A stretch of 64,000 nt of DNA, taken from assembly GCF_037975245.1 (NCBI RefSeq), contig NC_092572.1, positions 28,689,989 to 28,753,988 on the forward strand. The letters run 5' to 3'. The DNA comes from Apostichopus japonicus (Eukaryota > Echinodermata > Holothuroidea > Aspidochirotida > Stichopodidae). Position 1 is the first letter of the stretch. The number at the start of each line of letters is the position of its first letter. A program made the translations under genes and the position numbers. Positions 13,001 to 22,254 of this stretch are shown in pieces. Under the pieces are notes generated by a model that was not told the origin of the DNA, searched no databases, and saw only the letters and a program-made list of their open reading frames with translations.

Positions 13001-16000
13001 CTTCCTGTGATGAGGACGATTCGGTGGATGAAAGCTCTCATCTGATGAGCTCAAGTCAAGGTCTGAGAAAGCAAGTTTATGAACCAAAATTTGTTTAAAT
13101 CATTTAATAATTAAAAGAGAAAAAAGAAAAGAGACGTAGTAACTTTTTCATTTCAGTTGTGGATGTGTTTAATGTCAGGGGTTCCCTGGTATTCATTTTG
13201 TGAGGTGACGGATTCTTTGATTTTTTCCGAAAAAATATTACCAACATCGCCACCTCACTGTTTTCAGAGGAATAAAAAAAATGCAATGATTTGCAATCCA
13301 ACTTGTTAAAACCATCCCATCACTGAAAAATTGGCTGTGAGTAGTAAATAATAGCAACAAATGAAAGTTCTTCTGCCTATTTAACATAGCAATTTTATCT
13401 AATTTATTGAGATGATCATGATTGACATTAGGATGTTTCAGAAACTTTTCTGGGCAACCATGCCTACACCAGGCTTGGAGAGTAGAGGTACAGCAAGAGT
13501 TTGAGTACGAGCTCCCCTTGGTGTGTGTACCAGCACTAGTACAATGGTTTAAGTACAATAATTTTGTGTTAGCTCATATTTAATTACTGGAAATGAGTTC
13601 AAATCAACAAGTCCAAGTACAGAGCAACAATACTAAGAATAGGGGTAGGAGTTTGCAAGGCTTTACCTCTGAAAGTTGTCATGATCTATCAATGTAGTGC
13701 TTCGTTTGGGTTTGTCATGGTCGGCAAGTTCCTTTTGATCGTTGATTAGCATTTATCTCTTTTAGTGTAACAAACCTGTAATATATCGCACTGTGTGTGC
13801 TTGCAATTAAAACTTATACAGTTGTAGGTATTTTAATGCTGAGTAATGACTGGAAACATTTCTCCAAAGTTCCCAAATCTCTCAAATCCAAAGCCCATGG
13901 TAGAGGTTACTGTACCTGAAGGTTCATACCTTCCCTATCGATTCATCATTATTAGACTTTCGTTTTGCCTCTGATCCTACAGTTTAAGTTGTGATAGGTA
14001 TTATTGAGTTATGAATATTCATGAAGATGTAAATACAAACAGCCATTCAAAAAGTTTAATCCCTTCCATGATTGCATATCACTCACTTAAGTCTAAAAAC
14101 CCCACGCGACTCTTAATCCCTGATCACTCTACATGAAGACCTGTCATATACTGGGGGTTTTCCCTTGATTTTGAGATTGTTAGTTTGATATTTACCTGGT
14201 TCAGATCTATGAGTAGAGGGTGTTACATTAATGTTATCGATCAGGGCTACCACATTCATGTTTCCATTCAACTCCCCCTCCCCCACACTGGTTTGATATT
14301 TACCTGGTTCAGATCCAAGAGTACAGGGTGTTACATTAATGTTATCGATTGGGGCTACCACATTCATGTTTCCATTCAACCCCCCCCTCCCCCACACTGG
14401 TTTGATATTTACCTGGTTCAGATCCAAGAATAGAGAGTGTTACATTAATGTTATCGATCAGGGCTACCACATTCATGTTTCCATTCAACCCCCCCACTTC
14501 CACCCACTATTTACCTGGTTTGATATTTATCTGGTTCAGATCTAAGAGTAGAGGGTGTTACATTAATGTTATCTATCAGGGCTACCACATTCATGTTTCC
14601 ATTCAACCCCCCCCCACACTATTTACCTGGTTTGATATTTACCTGGTTCAGATCTAAGAGTAGAGGGTGTTACAGTTATGTTATCGATCAGGGCTACCAC
14701 ATTCATGTTTCCATTCAACCCCCCCTCCCCCACACTTTTTACTTGGTTTGATATTTACCTGGTTCAGATCTAAGTGTAGAGGGTGTTATCGATCAGGGCT
14801 GCCACATTCATGTTTCCATTCAGCCCCCCTCCCCAACACTATTTACCTGGTTTGATATTTACCTGGTTCAGATCTAAGAGTAGAGGGTGTTACATTAATG
14901 TTGTCTATCAGGGCTACCACATTCATGTTTCTATTCAACCCCCCCCTTCCCCACACTATTTACCTGGTTTGATATTAACCTGGTTCAGATCTAAGAGTAG
15001 AGGGTGTTACAGTAATGTTATTGATCAGGGCTACCACATTCATGTTTCCATTCAACCCCCCCCTTCCCCCACTTCCCCACACGATTTACCTGGATAGATA
15101 TTTACCTGGTTCAGATCCAAGAATAGAGAGTGTTACATTAATGTTATTGATCAGGGCTACCACATTCATGTTTCCATGCAACCCCTCTCCCCTCCCCCAC
15201 ACTATTTACCTGGTTTGATATTTACCTGGTTCAGATCTTAGAGTAGAGGCTGTTACATTAATGTTATCTATCAGGGCTACCACATTCATTTTTCCATTCA
15301 ACCCCCCCCCCCCTTCCCCACACTATTTACCTGGTTTGATATTTACCTGGTTCAGATCTTAGAGTAGAGGCTGTTACATTAATGTTATCTATCAGGGCTA
15401 CCACATTCGTGTTTCCATTCAACCCCTCCCCACTCCCCCACACTATTTACCTGGTTTGATATTTACCTGGTTCAGATCTAAGAGTAGAGGCTGTTACATT
15501 AATGTTATCTATCAGGGCTACCACATTCATGTTTCCATTCAACATAGCCAACGATCTTGCTGTGTCACCTCTTTTGTTCTTGACCTTCACATCCACACCC
15601 TTTAAAAAAGAGGGGAAAATATGAAACAGAATTAAACAATGAAAAACAACATGTGAAAGGAAGATGACAATTGATTAAAACAAAGGAAAAAGTGGAAGGT
15701 TTATGAAAAGTTCAAGCAGCATGAAAAGTGTTTAGAGAGAAGAGCAAAGATTGCAGTCAATTTACATTTAGTTTTGTAGCTTAAAATTCCATTTCCAGGT
15801 TGAAGTTTATATGATTTCCTAGTATAAATGGACACCCATTTTGTCTGTCTAAAATTTATGTCTTTATGTACTGAAAGAATAATCTCGAGTTCAACAATCA
15901 ATTACATTAGTCCGCCCCAGATCTGTTAAACACACAGTAAGAGACTCTTAATAAAAATTTTAAAAATCCATTAATTTTTGTTATTCTTTATTTTTTTAAT

Positions 16001-19000
16001 CTGAATTATTTTTTTTTCTCCGAAAATAATGATTTGACCAACAATATGGCATTCAATAAATTAAGACCAATTTTTTTTCCAGCACAGTTTATGCCACTAA
16101 ATTTGACACATTTTGGTCATAACTAATATAATTCGGTTCAAGGCATATTAACTTACAATTCCCTGTAACTATTGGTTAGCTTCACTTGTGTTGTGGTGAA
16201 TTTTTCGATGATAGATTTATAATAGAGTGCAATTGTCAATGGCTATGACAACAATTTATTTCCAGCAATTGTGTACAGTACATGAATGTTTAACAAGGTA
16301 TAAACGAATATTTTGATAATCAATACAATCTAGAGAGACAAGTACAAAGAAGAAAAAAACATTCATCATGTTAATTGATATGCAATATTAAAGCTATACA
16401 AATGCATGGAAAAGGAGCAAAATAGAAGCGCAATGGTTAAAAAATATTTTCCCCATTTGAATATTATAAATATATATATATATTTACTGGAGAGAAATTG
16501 GTAAAAGGAAACAAAACTCCAAAACAAGAATTAAATAATATAAAAAAAAAATATATATAAAAAAAATGAATTTGTCACAATTCAATACAGTAAAAATTGT
16601 AAGAAATTAGTTTTGGCATTGATAAGTTGACAATAGACTTTTTCATATCTATTTTTAAAAGAGTTCAAGGTTGAGGCTGACTTAATTATAATATCTAATG
16701 AGTTCCAGAGTTTAACCCCAGATATGGAAAACTGTTTATTCCTTGTCCTCGCATAATTTACATAGAGTGCAATTTTGTCTTATCATGCAAAAACAATATA
16801 TTGTAAAATCGTCAGTAGTACCCCAGTATAGTTTATGTCTAGTGCCACCAAATTCTGTTCATGCCTTTAATTTGCATGTTATGCTAATATACATCTAGCA
16901 TTAAGTTTTTATTCTTTGTAAAAACCGAAAGTAATCATTTAGAACTATCAGAGCTGTCACGATGAAAAGACTTTCCTTTTTGTTGTCATTCATTATTTCA
17001 CATTCTTCTTTACGATCCAGGGACCGATGCTACAAGCCAATTCTAATGTGTTTGTACCATGTTTGTGCTGCAAACATCAAACGTGTGAGATTATTTTTGC
17101 TTCGTGCATGAGCGATGTTATGAAGAAAAAACGAACAGTTGAATACTGAATCTGGATGGTAACAGTAACATATATGGTAACAGCATCACAGATGGTAACA
17201 CCATCATTGATAACCTTGGTTTTGGTTGATATGACTTATGTAATGTTAGAAATAACAAATAAAATAAATAAATATTTGCTTTTTATATAGCGCTTTATAC
17301 CAGCGATAGGTCTGAAAGCGCTATACAGACATTATATTACCCCTGGTCAATGATAACCTGTCCCAGAGACAATCCCTCCAGTCGGCAGCAGTTATATACT
17401 GTGCCCAATGACAAGTTACCTCACAGGTACCCATTTAACCCCTGGGTGGAATGAGGCAAGTGACAGGCTTGGATCACAAGTCCGACGCCTTAGCGAATTG
17501 GCCACCACGCTCTCACGCTCAATAACAGCCAGCTAGCTCATGAAAACCCAACTTAACACTTTCATTTATTTATACATTTTTTCCTCTACAACATCAATAC
17601 AGAAAGTGAAAGAACATACAGTATAAGCAATGATAAACATCGAAGAGGAAAGATGTTAAAAAAAGAAAGGAAACATGTTTAAAATTTAAAAAAAAAAATC
17701 TTTGTGCATGAGCTTGACATGTGTACACTCCTGAAGCAAAATAGTAAGCCAAGAAAAGATATAAAACATAAGCAAAAATAAGAAAGAAAGTGAGGAATAC
17801 AACTAATACAGTTAACCCCCCCACCACCCCTATCCACCCCCTTCCCCATACCCTCCCCTGAAGAAGCAACCTGGATGGTCTTTTGCATTAGCTTAAAGAG
17901 GTTTCTTCGTAAAGGTTTTCTTCTACAAACTAGGAACTATAAATATATCTGACTCAACATTCTTGTAAATGACTTTCACAGAGAAACTTGTACGGGTGAG
18001 TTAACATCATTGCTATGCCTTCAAACTAACAGCGGAAATGGACGGAAAAAAAGAAAAGTTGAATAATTTTCACTTTAGTATTAAAGGAATGCTTAAAGCA
18101 TTATCAATATGCGGGAAAGATGATGTGACCCGCTAATGTCTTTTTTTGGGGGGTTTTCCTCTTTTCATGCGCAATGGAAAAAAAAAGAGTGCTCAATTGA
18201 TAACATTGTGGATAGAAAGAGGGATGAAAATAGACACATCAAACTAATACCTTTTCTAGTAAATAATTGACAATGGTTTCATGACCTTCTGCTGCTGCTA
18301 GCATCAATGGCGTGACTCTCAGATTAAATTCCCTGTCGGAAAAATAGAAAGAAAAGAAAGATATAACGGATTAAGCCTTCATTACAAACAGATACCAAAG
18401 ATGAATCTTCCATCTGCTCCACCAAAATGTGTTCTCTTTACCTACAACAAACAACACAAAATCTTCCAAATTAAGTAGCAGTAGCAACATACAAACAGAT
18501 ATTAAATAGCTAGCTAGTCCTTTAGCTAGTTTTTTTCTTCTTTTGTTCATTATGTGCTATTACTTTTAACACTATACTACACAAAAGATTTCAAGGATTA
18601 ACTATTGCTCATTTAAATTTTCAAATCTTCTGTCATCATGTTTACACAAGAGTTTCACTATTGACCTCTGTTGACCTCATGTGACCATAACATGCACACA
18701 AACCATTACATGCACAAGCCATTGCCATCGCATGGATTCATGTGGCTTTTTTCTTGCAATTCTCTTGAACGGTTCATAAATAGGAGCACTCATGATGTAC
18801 AGGGAATTTAATACTGGTCAAAGCTTAACTGATCTTGTTTGTCTCAGGAAAAGACAGGGTAACATAAAAACAATGTGTTCATTGCACACGGAGTGTTCAA
18901 GAATCTATTGATACCACTGTTCCAGTTCACAGTTTCCTCAAAATACCTACGTTCTGTGGATATATGTTCTGTTAAAGGAATCTATTACTGCCGTCTAATT

Positions 19001-21641
19001 TCACAGTTTCCTCAAATACCTACGTTCTGTGGAAATATGTTCTGTTAAAGGAATCTATTACTGCTGTCCAATTTCACAGTTTCCTCAAATACCTACGTTC
19101 TGTGGAAATATCTTCTGTAAAAAGAATCTATTACTACCGTCCAATTTCAAAGTTTCCTCAAATACCTACGTTCTGTGGATATATGTTCTGTTAAAGGAAT
19201 CTATTACTGCCGTCTAATTTCACAGTTTCCTCAAAAACCTACATTCTGTGGATATATGTTCTGTTAAAGGAATCTATTACTGCCGTCTAATTTCACAGTC
19301 TCCTCTAATACCTACGTTCTGTGGAAATATGTTCTGTTAAAGGAATCTATTACTGCTGTCCAATTTCACAGTTTCCTCAAATACCTACATTCTGTGGAAA
19401 TATGTTCTGTTAAAGGAATCTATTACTACTGTATAATGTCACAGTTTCCTCAAATACCTACGTTCTGTGGATATCTGCACCCAGGTCTGCCATGAGCTGT
19501 ACAACTTTCAGGTGTCCGGAGTAGGTAGCGTGGAAAAGAGCCGTCCAACCTCGTTCATTTGGAATGTCTAATTTTGCCCCATTCTGGACAGATAAAACAG
19601 GAAAAACAATCAGCTTGTAACCCCTTTAAAGCATGTCTTTCACATGTTTTGACCACAAGACCTCCAACAACCAAGACCTCCATCGCCACCATCATTTCTC
19701 ATCAATAATAGTTGCCAGACCAAATTCAGCACAAGAATAGGCCTAGCATAGACCTTTGACAAACCCCCGAATAGTTACTGGTTTGGGGATTTACGAGCAA
19801 CGATATTTACCTGTCTGCCTCTGCGAATCATCCGCTTTGAAAACACTTCTGTGATAGAATTTTGGATTCCACACATCCACAACACATGGATGCTTTTAAT
19901 TTATCATATTCTTCAAGTGAAAATGAAACATTGTGTTGCCTCTGTTCAACGCATCTCCTAACGATTGAAATTGATACTTTTGTTAAAACTAATATATATA
20001 TATCTATTATACTCTGGTTCACTTAAAAGAAGCGAAAGTAACACTGCTACTTATTTAAGTCCTTCTATCAATTAGGTGTCTATGGTTGTTCTAACACTTA
20101 ACTTTTACTTCATGTGGCACACTGATATCCATACTAAAGTTTTAATAACAAGTTGTTCCGTGTCTCTTATAGAAGTAAAAATAATCATCTTCAGTAAGAA
20201 ACTACAGTATACTGTATATGACAAAGGAGATACTTTAATGACGGTGTTCCCCCTTGATGGACCCCTCTGGCACATGCCTAACAAACTCTCCCTAAGTGTG
20301 TAAATCATGCATGTTTTACAGGTACTTTCACCCTTTGTTGATTCTTGGATGTTTAGATTCCTTCTGCATACAGAGAGAATAAGCACTGTGTATATTAATG
20401 TCTGTGTAAAAGTAAAAGTTGGCCTGACGTTTCGATCCTAGCAGGATCTTCTTCAGAGGCTAAATGACAAGTAACGGTAACAGAAGGGACAAAAACATGC
20501 ACAGAATACAGACAGGTTAATTAGCATGGTGAACACAAAGAGATAGATGTAAGGGGATTAGTAGACAAGGGATGGAGAGGAGAAAGATTATATATATTAA
20601 TTCCTATTAGGATTCATCTCTCCTTATGTTAGTGTGGGCTGCATATTCCAAAAGCTAAATCACATCTGGATATTTACAAGCTATAAGCTTACCTGTCTCC
20701 TCACAACCTACATAGCACACAGATCCGATGGAAAAACAACGTCCACACAAAAAACACGTTGAGGCACTTCTGGTGGTACAGTAGAATGTAGTGGTATCGT
20801 AGAACCAGAGTGCTAATGTTGTGGGTATACAGGTAAGCGAGACGAAGTACATGATGCTTTCCTATACCTATTATTGCTATGTCTTCTAATCTTTGTTTCA
20901 CATGAACTTTGACATCAGTGCCAACAAACCCTCTACATTCATGAATACCCTAGTGTTCTTTTCCCTTTACTTGCCTGGTGTAGGAAGTAAGCCACACTCT
21001 CATTGCCGCAGCTTGCCGCAAGCATCAGTGGTGTTGTGCCAGACTCCGTTCCTATGTTAACGTCCACCTTAGTGTCCAGGAGTAGGTTTACTATGTTGTC
21101 GTGTCCAATGTAGCTGGCATACATCAAAGGTGTCCACTCCCCTCTGTTCTTTCTGTTTGGGTCAGTGTCTGGCCTGAAAGGAAACGGACAAACCTCAGAG
21201 ATGTAACCCAATTGGAGGTGGGACCTTGGTGTGAAGAGGTGGCTCCTGAGAGGAAGGGAGTGGAGGTTGGGTGGGGGAGAGACCTGTATGTAGCTTGGGT
21301 GGGAAAAGTGAAGAACATTCACAGCTCAGGAAATGTAAGCTTACATGCACAAGCACAGATCAAGAAATGTAAGACTACAGGAGATTTCTGCCAGCTTCCG
21401 CTACCATGAGTAAAACTGATAGAAGACAAAGAATGGATTTGGTTTATTACCTTGCAAGCAGCTCTTTCACAAAGTCATAATCACCCAGAGAAGCTGCTGT
21501 GTGCAAGTCTAATGGAATGGGGTCAAAGGTCACATCATCATGGAGTGATTCATTCCAGCCAATCCACATTGAGAGGCTCTTATCCAGGAAGTCTGACTCA
21601 CTGCTGGCTTCATCACTGACGGTATCCAGAGGTTGCTCCAT
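6561..21641 (-). CDS. ANKS3: ANKS3, ankyrin repeat and SAM domain protein 3 (10 coding exons, 812 aa)
   Basis: Joined on the minus strand: 21641-21451, 21173-20975, 19583-19462, 18332-18251, 15599-15467, 13062-12913, 11779-11017, 10211-10070, 8770-8598 and 7044-6561. All phases agree and the sum is 2439 nt including the stop. The product starts with an acidic serine-rich leader and six ankyrin repeats (about residues 40-240). A serine-rich linker follows, then a SAM domain (about 505-565) with the ANKS3 signature FEEQDVDLR, a coiled coil (about 570-680), and a polar tail longer than the human protein (656 aa). ANKS3 is a cytoplasmic/ciliary scaffold; in vertebrates its SAM domain binds ANKS6 and it works with NEK8 and BICC1. 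The start is the ATG at 21641, just before the [16 protein letters not shown] segment, which matches the family N-terminus. All introns are GT-AG except intron 2, which is GC-AG. The 5' UTR was not resolved. Confidence 0.92.
7880..8690 (-). repeat. 105-bp tandem array derived from the exon 9/intron junction
   Basis: About seven units of 104-106 bp. Each contains the reverse complement of the exon 9 end, the splice donor and about 35 bases of intron. Donor-bearing motifs (plus-strand 'gacttacct') fall near 7960, 8064, 8170, 8276, 8382, 8488 and 8592; the one near 8488 has the GT changed to AT. Because the unit is a multiple of three, long spurious open frames run through it on the other strand. 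Confidence 0.9.
8598..8770 (-). CDS. ANKS3: ANKS3 coding exon 9 (coiled coil)
   Basis: Encodes the coiled coil [19 protein letters not shown], matching the QELRAVVES segment of vertebrate ANKS3. The acceptor is ttgtttttacttag and the donor TTAG|GTAAGT. The last roughly 70 nt and the donor are the founder unit of the 105-bp array at about 7880-8690. Confidence 0.88.
9603..9690 (+). repeat. tRNA-like SINE head fragment
   Basis: 'gctgtagcatttagagtgtc' followed by 'ggttgcagatttgaatcc' resembles the A and B boxes of a tRNA-derived SINE promoter, but both are degenerate and no tail was recognised. Confidence 0.4.
10070..10211 (-). CDS. ANKS3: ANKS3 coding exon 8 (end of SAM domain)
   Basis: Completes the SAM domain with [18 protein letters not shown] and starts the coiled coil ([15 protein letters not shown]). 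The acceptor is atttgttgtcag and the donor GAG|GTAACA. Confidence 0.93.
11017..11779 (-). CDS. ANKS3: ANKS3 coding exon 7 (linker and start of SAM domain)
   Basis: The largest exon. It encodes a low-complexity serine/glycine linker, then the first half of the SAM domain with [18 protein letters not shown] and SDLKEVGI, very like vertebrate ANKS3. The donor CAA|GTGAGT splits a lysine codon. Confidence 0.93.
12913..13062 (-). CDS. ANKS3: ANKS3 coding exon 6
   Basis: Encodes the conserved linker DLSSSDES followed by a basic stretch and the SIQDGP segment, which resembles SIHEGP in the vertebrate protein. The acceptor is ttgctttctcag and the donor TCAG|GTAAGT. Phase 1 on both sides. Confidence 0.88.
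14160..15540 (-). repeat. 107-120 bp tandem array derived from the exon 5/intron junction
   Basis: About twelve units including the exon copy. Each carries the end of the last ankyrin repeat (plus-strand 'gggctaccacattcat'), the donor (plus-strand 'atttacctggttcagatc') and a C-rich plus-strand linker of variable length ending in 'ccccacac'. The unit near 14516 has the donor GT changed to AT. The variable C-run explains the length differences. Confidence 0.92.
15467..15599 (-). CDS. ANKS3: ANKS3 coding exon 5 (last ankyrin repeat)
   Basis: Encodes the last ankyrin repeat ([20 protein letters not shown]). The exon 3' half and its donor CCAG|GTAAAT are repeated about eleven more times downstream in the intron. 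A second donor-like CCAG|GTAAAT lies 16 nt further on; its use would shift the frame. Confidence 0.9.
17255..17525 (-). repeat. SINE-like element with tRNA-related head
   Basis: Read on the minus strand it starts with 'agagcgtggtggccaattcg' and 'gcgtcggacttgtgatcc', then a central block with 'cacccaggggttaaatgggt' and 'gtgaggtaacttgtcatt'. It ends with 'gcgctatataaaaagc' and an A/T-rich tail. The central block closely matches the SINE at 61.7-62.05 kb, so both belong to one superfamily. Confidence 0.65.
18251..18332 (-). CDS. ANKS3: ANKS3 coding exon 4 (ankyrin repeat)
   Basis: Short exon encoding [17 protein letters not shown] and the following helix. The split ACG codon at the exon 3/4 junction is restored in frame; the donor is AAAAG|GTATTA. 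Confidence 0.92.
18925..19475 (-). repeat. 73-bp tandem array derived from the exon 3/intron junction
   Basis: Eight units at an exact 73-bp spacing. 'cctacgttc' or 'cctacattc' occurs near 18946, 19019, 19092, 19165, 19238, 19311, 19384 and 19457. The last is the real donor of exon 3; each other unit carries the same donor with about 12 exon bases and about 60 intron bases. Confidence 0.92.
19462..19583 (-). CDS. ANKS3: ANKS3 coding exon 3 (ankyrin repeat)
   Basis: Encodes the ankyrin repeat [20 protein letters not shown]. The donor AC|GTAGGT is itself the first unit of the 73-bp tandem array that continues into the intron at lower coordinates. Confidence 0.92.
20400..20620 (-). mobile_element. 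Penelope-like element fragment with hammerhead ribozyme core
   Basis: On the minus strand the core CTGAAGA (20456-20450), a perfect GATCC/GGATC stem with a short loop, and GAAAC (20433-20429) form the conserved hammerhead arrangement of CUGANGA, helix II and GAAA. Such motifs are known in the terminal repeats of Penelope-like retroelements. No reverse transcriptase frame is present nearby, so this is a terminal fragment; the outer limits are approximate. Confidence 0.6.
20975..21173 (-). CDS. ANKS3: ANKS3 coding exon 2 (ankyrin repeats, GC donor)
   Basis: Encodes two ankyrin repeats with the family segments [13 protein letters not shown] and [13 protein letters not shown]. The acceptor is tttcctttcag. 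The only donor that keeps frame with exon 3 is CAG|GCAAGT, a GC-AG intron. The nearby GT four bases further on would break the frame. Confidence 0.92.
21451..21641 (-). CDS. ANKS3: ANKS3 coding exon 1
   Basis: Encodes the start methionine, the acidic leader and the first ankyrin helix pair ([20 protein letters not shown]). The donor is AAG|GTAATA; the exon ends in phase 2. The 5' boundary is only the chosen ATG, because the upstream UTR exon structure is not resolved. Confidence 0.88.
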
Positions 21642-21814
21642 CCCCCAGACCACTCTTTGGTAACCTACTTGACAGATTTTCCCATGAGAACATCAGCCTG
21701 CAAATGGGAAATGTACAAGAACATTGGTGAAATATGAAACTTTCACAATTGTAGAGACTGTGTAATTAATCTCCCACCTATGATGCACACTGATATGCAT
21801 GTATATAAATTTAA

Positions 21815-22250
21815 ATCGTAATGAGTTGGAAAATCCAGAACTGTTAAAAGCCTTCCAGCCTCCACCAGGATTCGAATCCGGGCCTCCAGCTTTATATGCA
21901 GACACCCTAACCACCAGGCTATGGATGCTGATTGAGTGTCCAGAGGTTCAAAACTGGTAAGGAAGGTCTAAAATCCACTGTAGGCGTTTGTCACCTGTAT
22001 CGAACATTACTAGTTCTGCTTTGGTGACATATACCTTACTCTAGAGATCAAACATGATGCTAACCAACTCGAAATCATTTGTGATTCCTAAAGCCGGATC
22101 TCGAAAGAGATACTTTGAACAGACTTTGTTAAATGAAATGGAGTAAATGACAAAGGCAAATGAATAAAATTACAATCGTAGTGAGTTGGAAAATCCAGAA
22201 CAGTGAAGAAACTTCTTATATAACTAATTGAAATTGTAGTGAGTTGAAAA
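21815..22250 (-). repeat. tRNA-derived SINE head plus repeated tail pieces
   Basis: On the minus strand 'gcctggtggttagggtgtct' and 'ggcccggattcgaatcctgg' are good A- and B-box matches (about 21860-21930). The following body segment ('ttctggattttccaactcac') recurs near 22175-22200 and weakly near 22235, so a second truncated copy lies beside it. It could alternatively be a tRNA pseudogene, but the non-tRNA body favours a SINE. Confidence 0.55.
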
Positions 22251-22254
22251 TATA

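Noticed and set aside
14185-15218. Series of plus-strand open frames with repeated 'IHVSIQ' or 'MFPFNP' peptides
   Set aside because: Antisense translations of the exon 5-derived array, not genes.
21855-21935. tRNA gene
   Set aside because: A- and B-box-like blocks are present, but the flanking sequence behaves as a SINE body repeated nearby, and I could not fold a clean cloverleaf.
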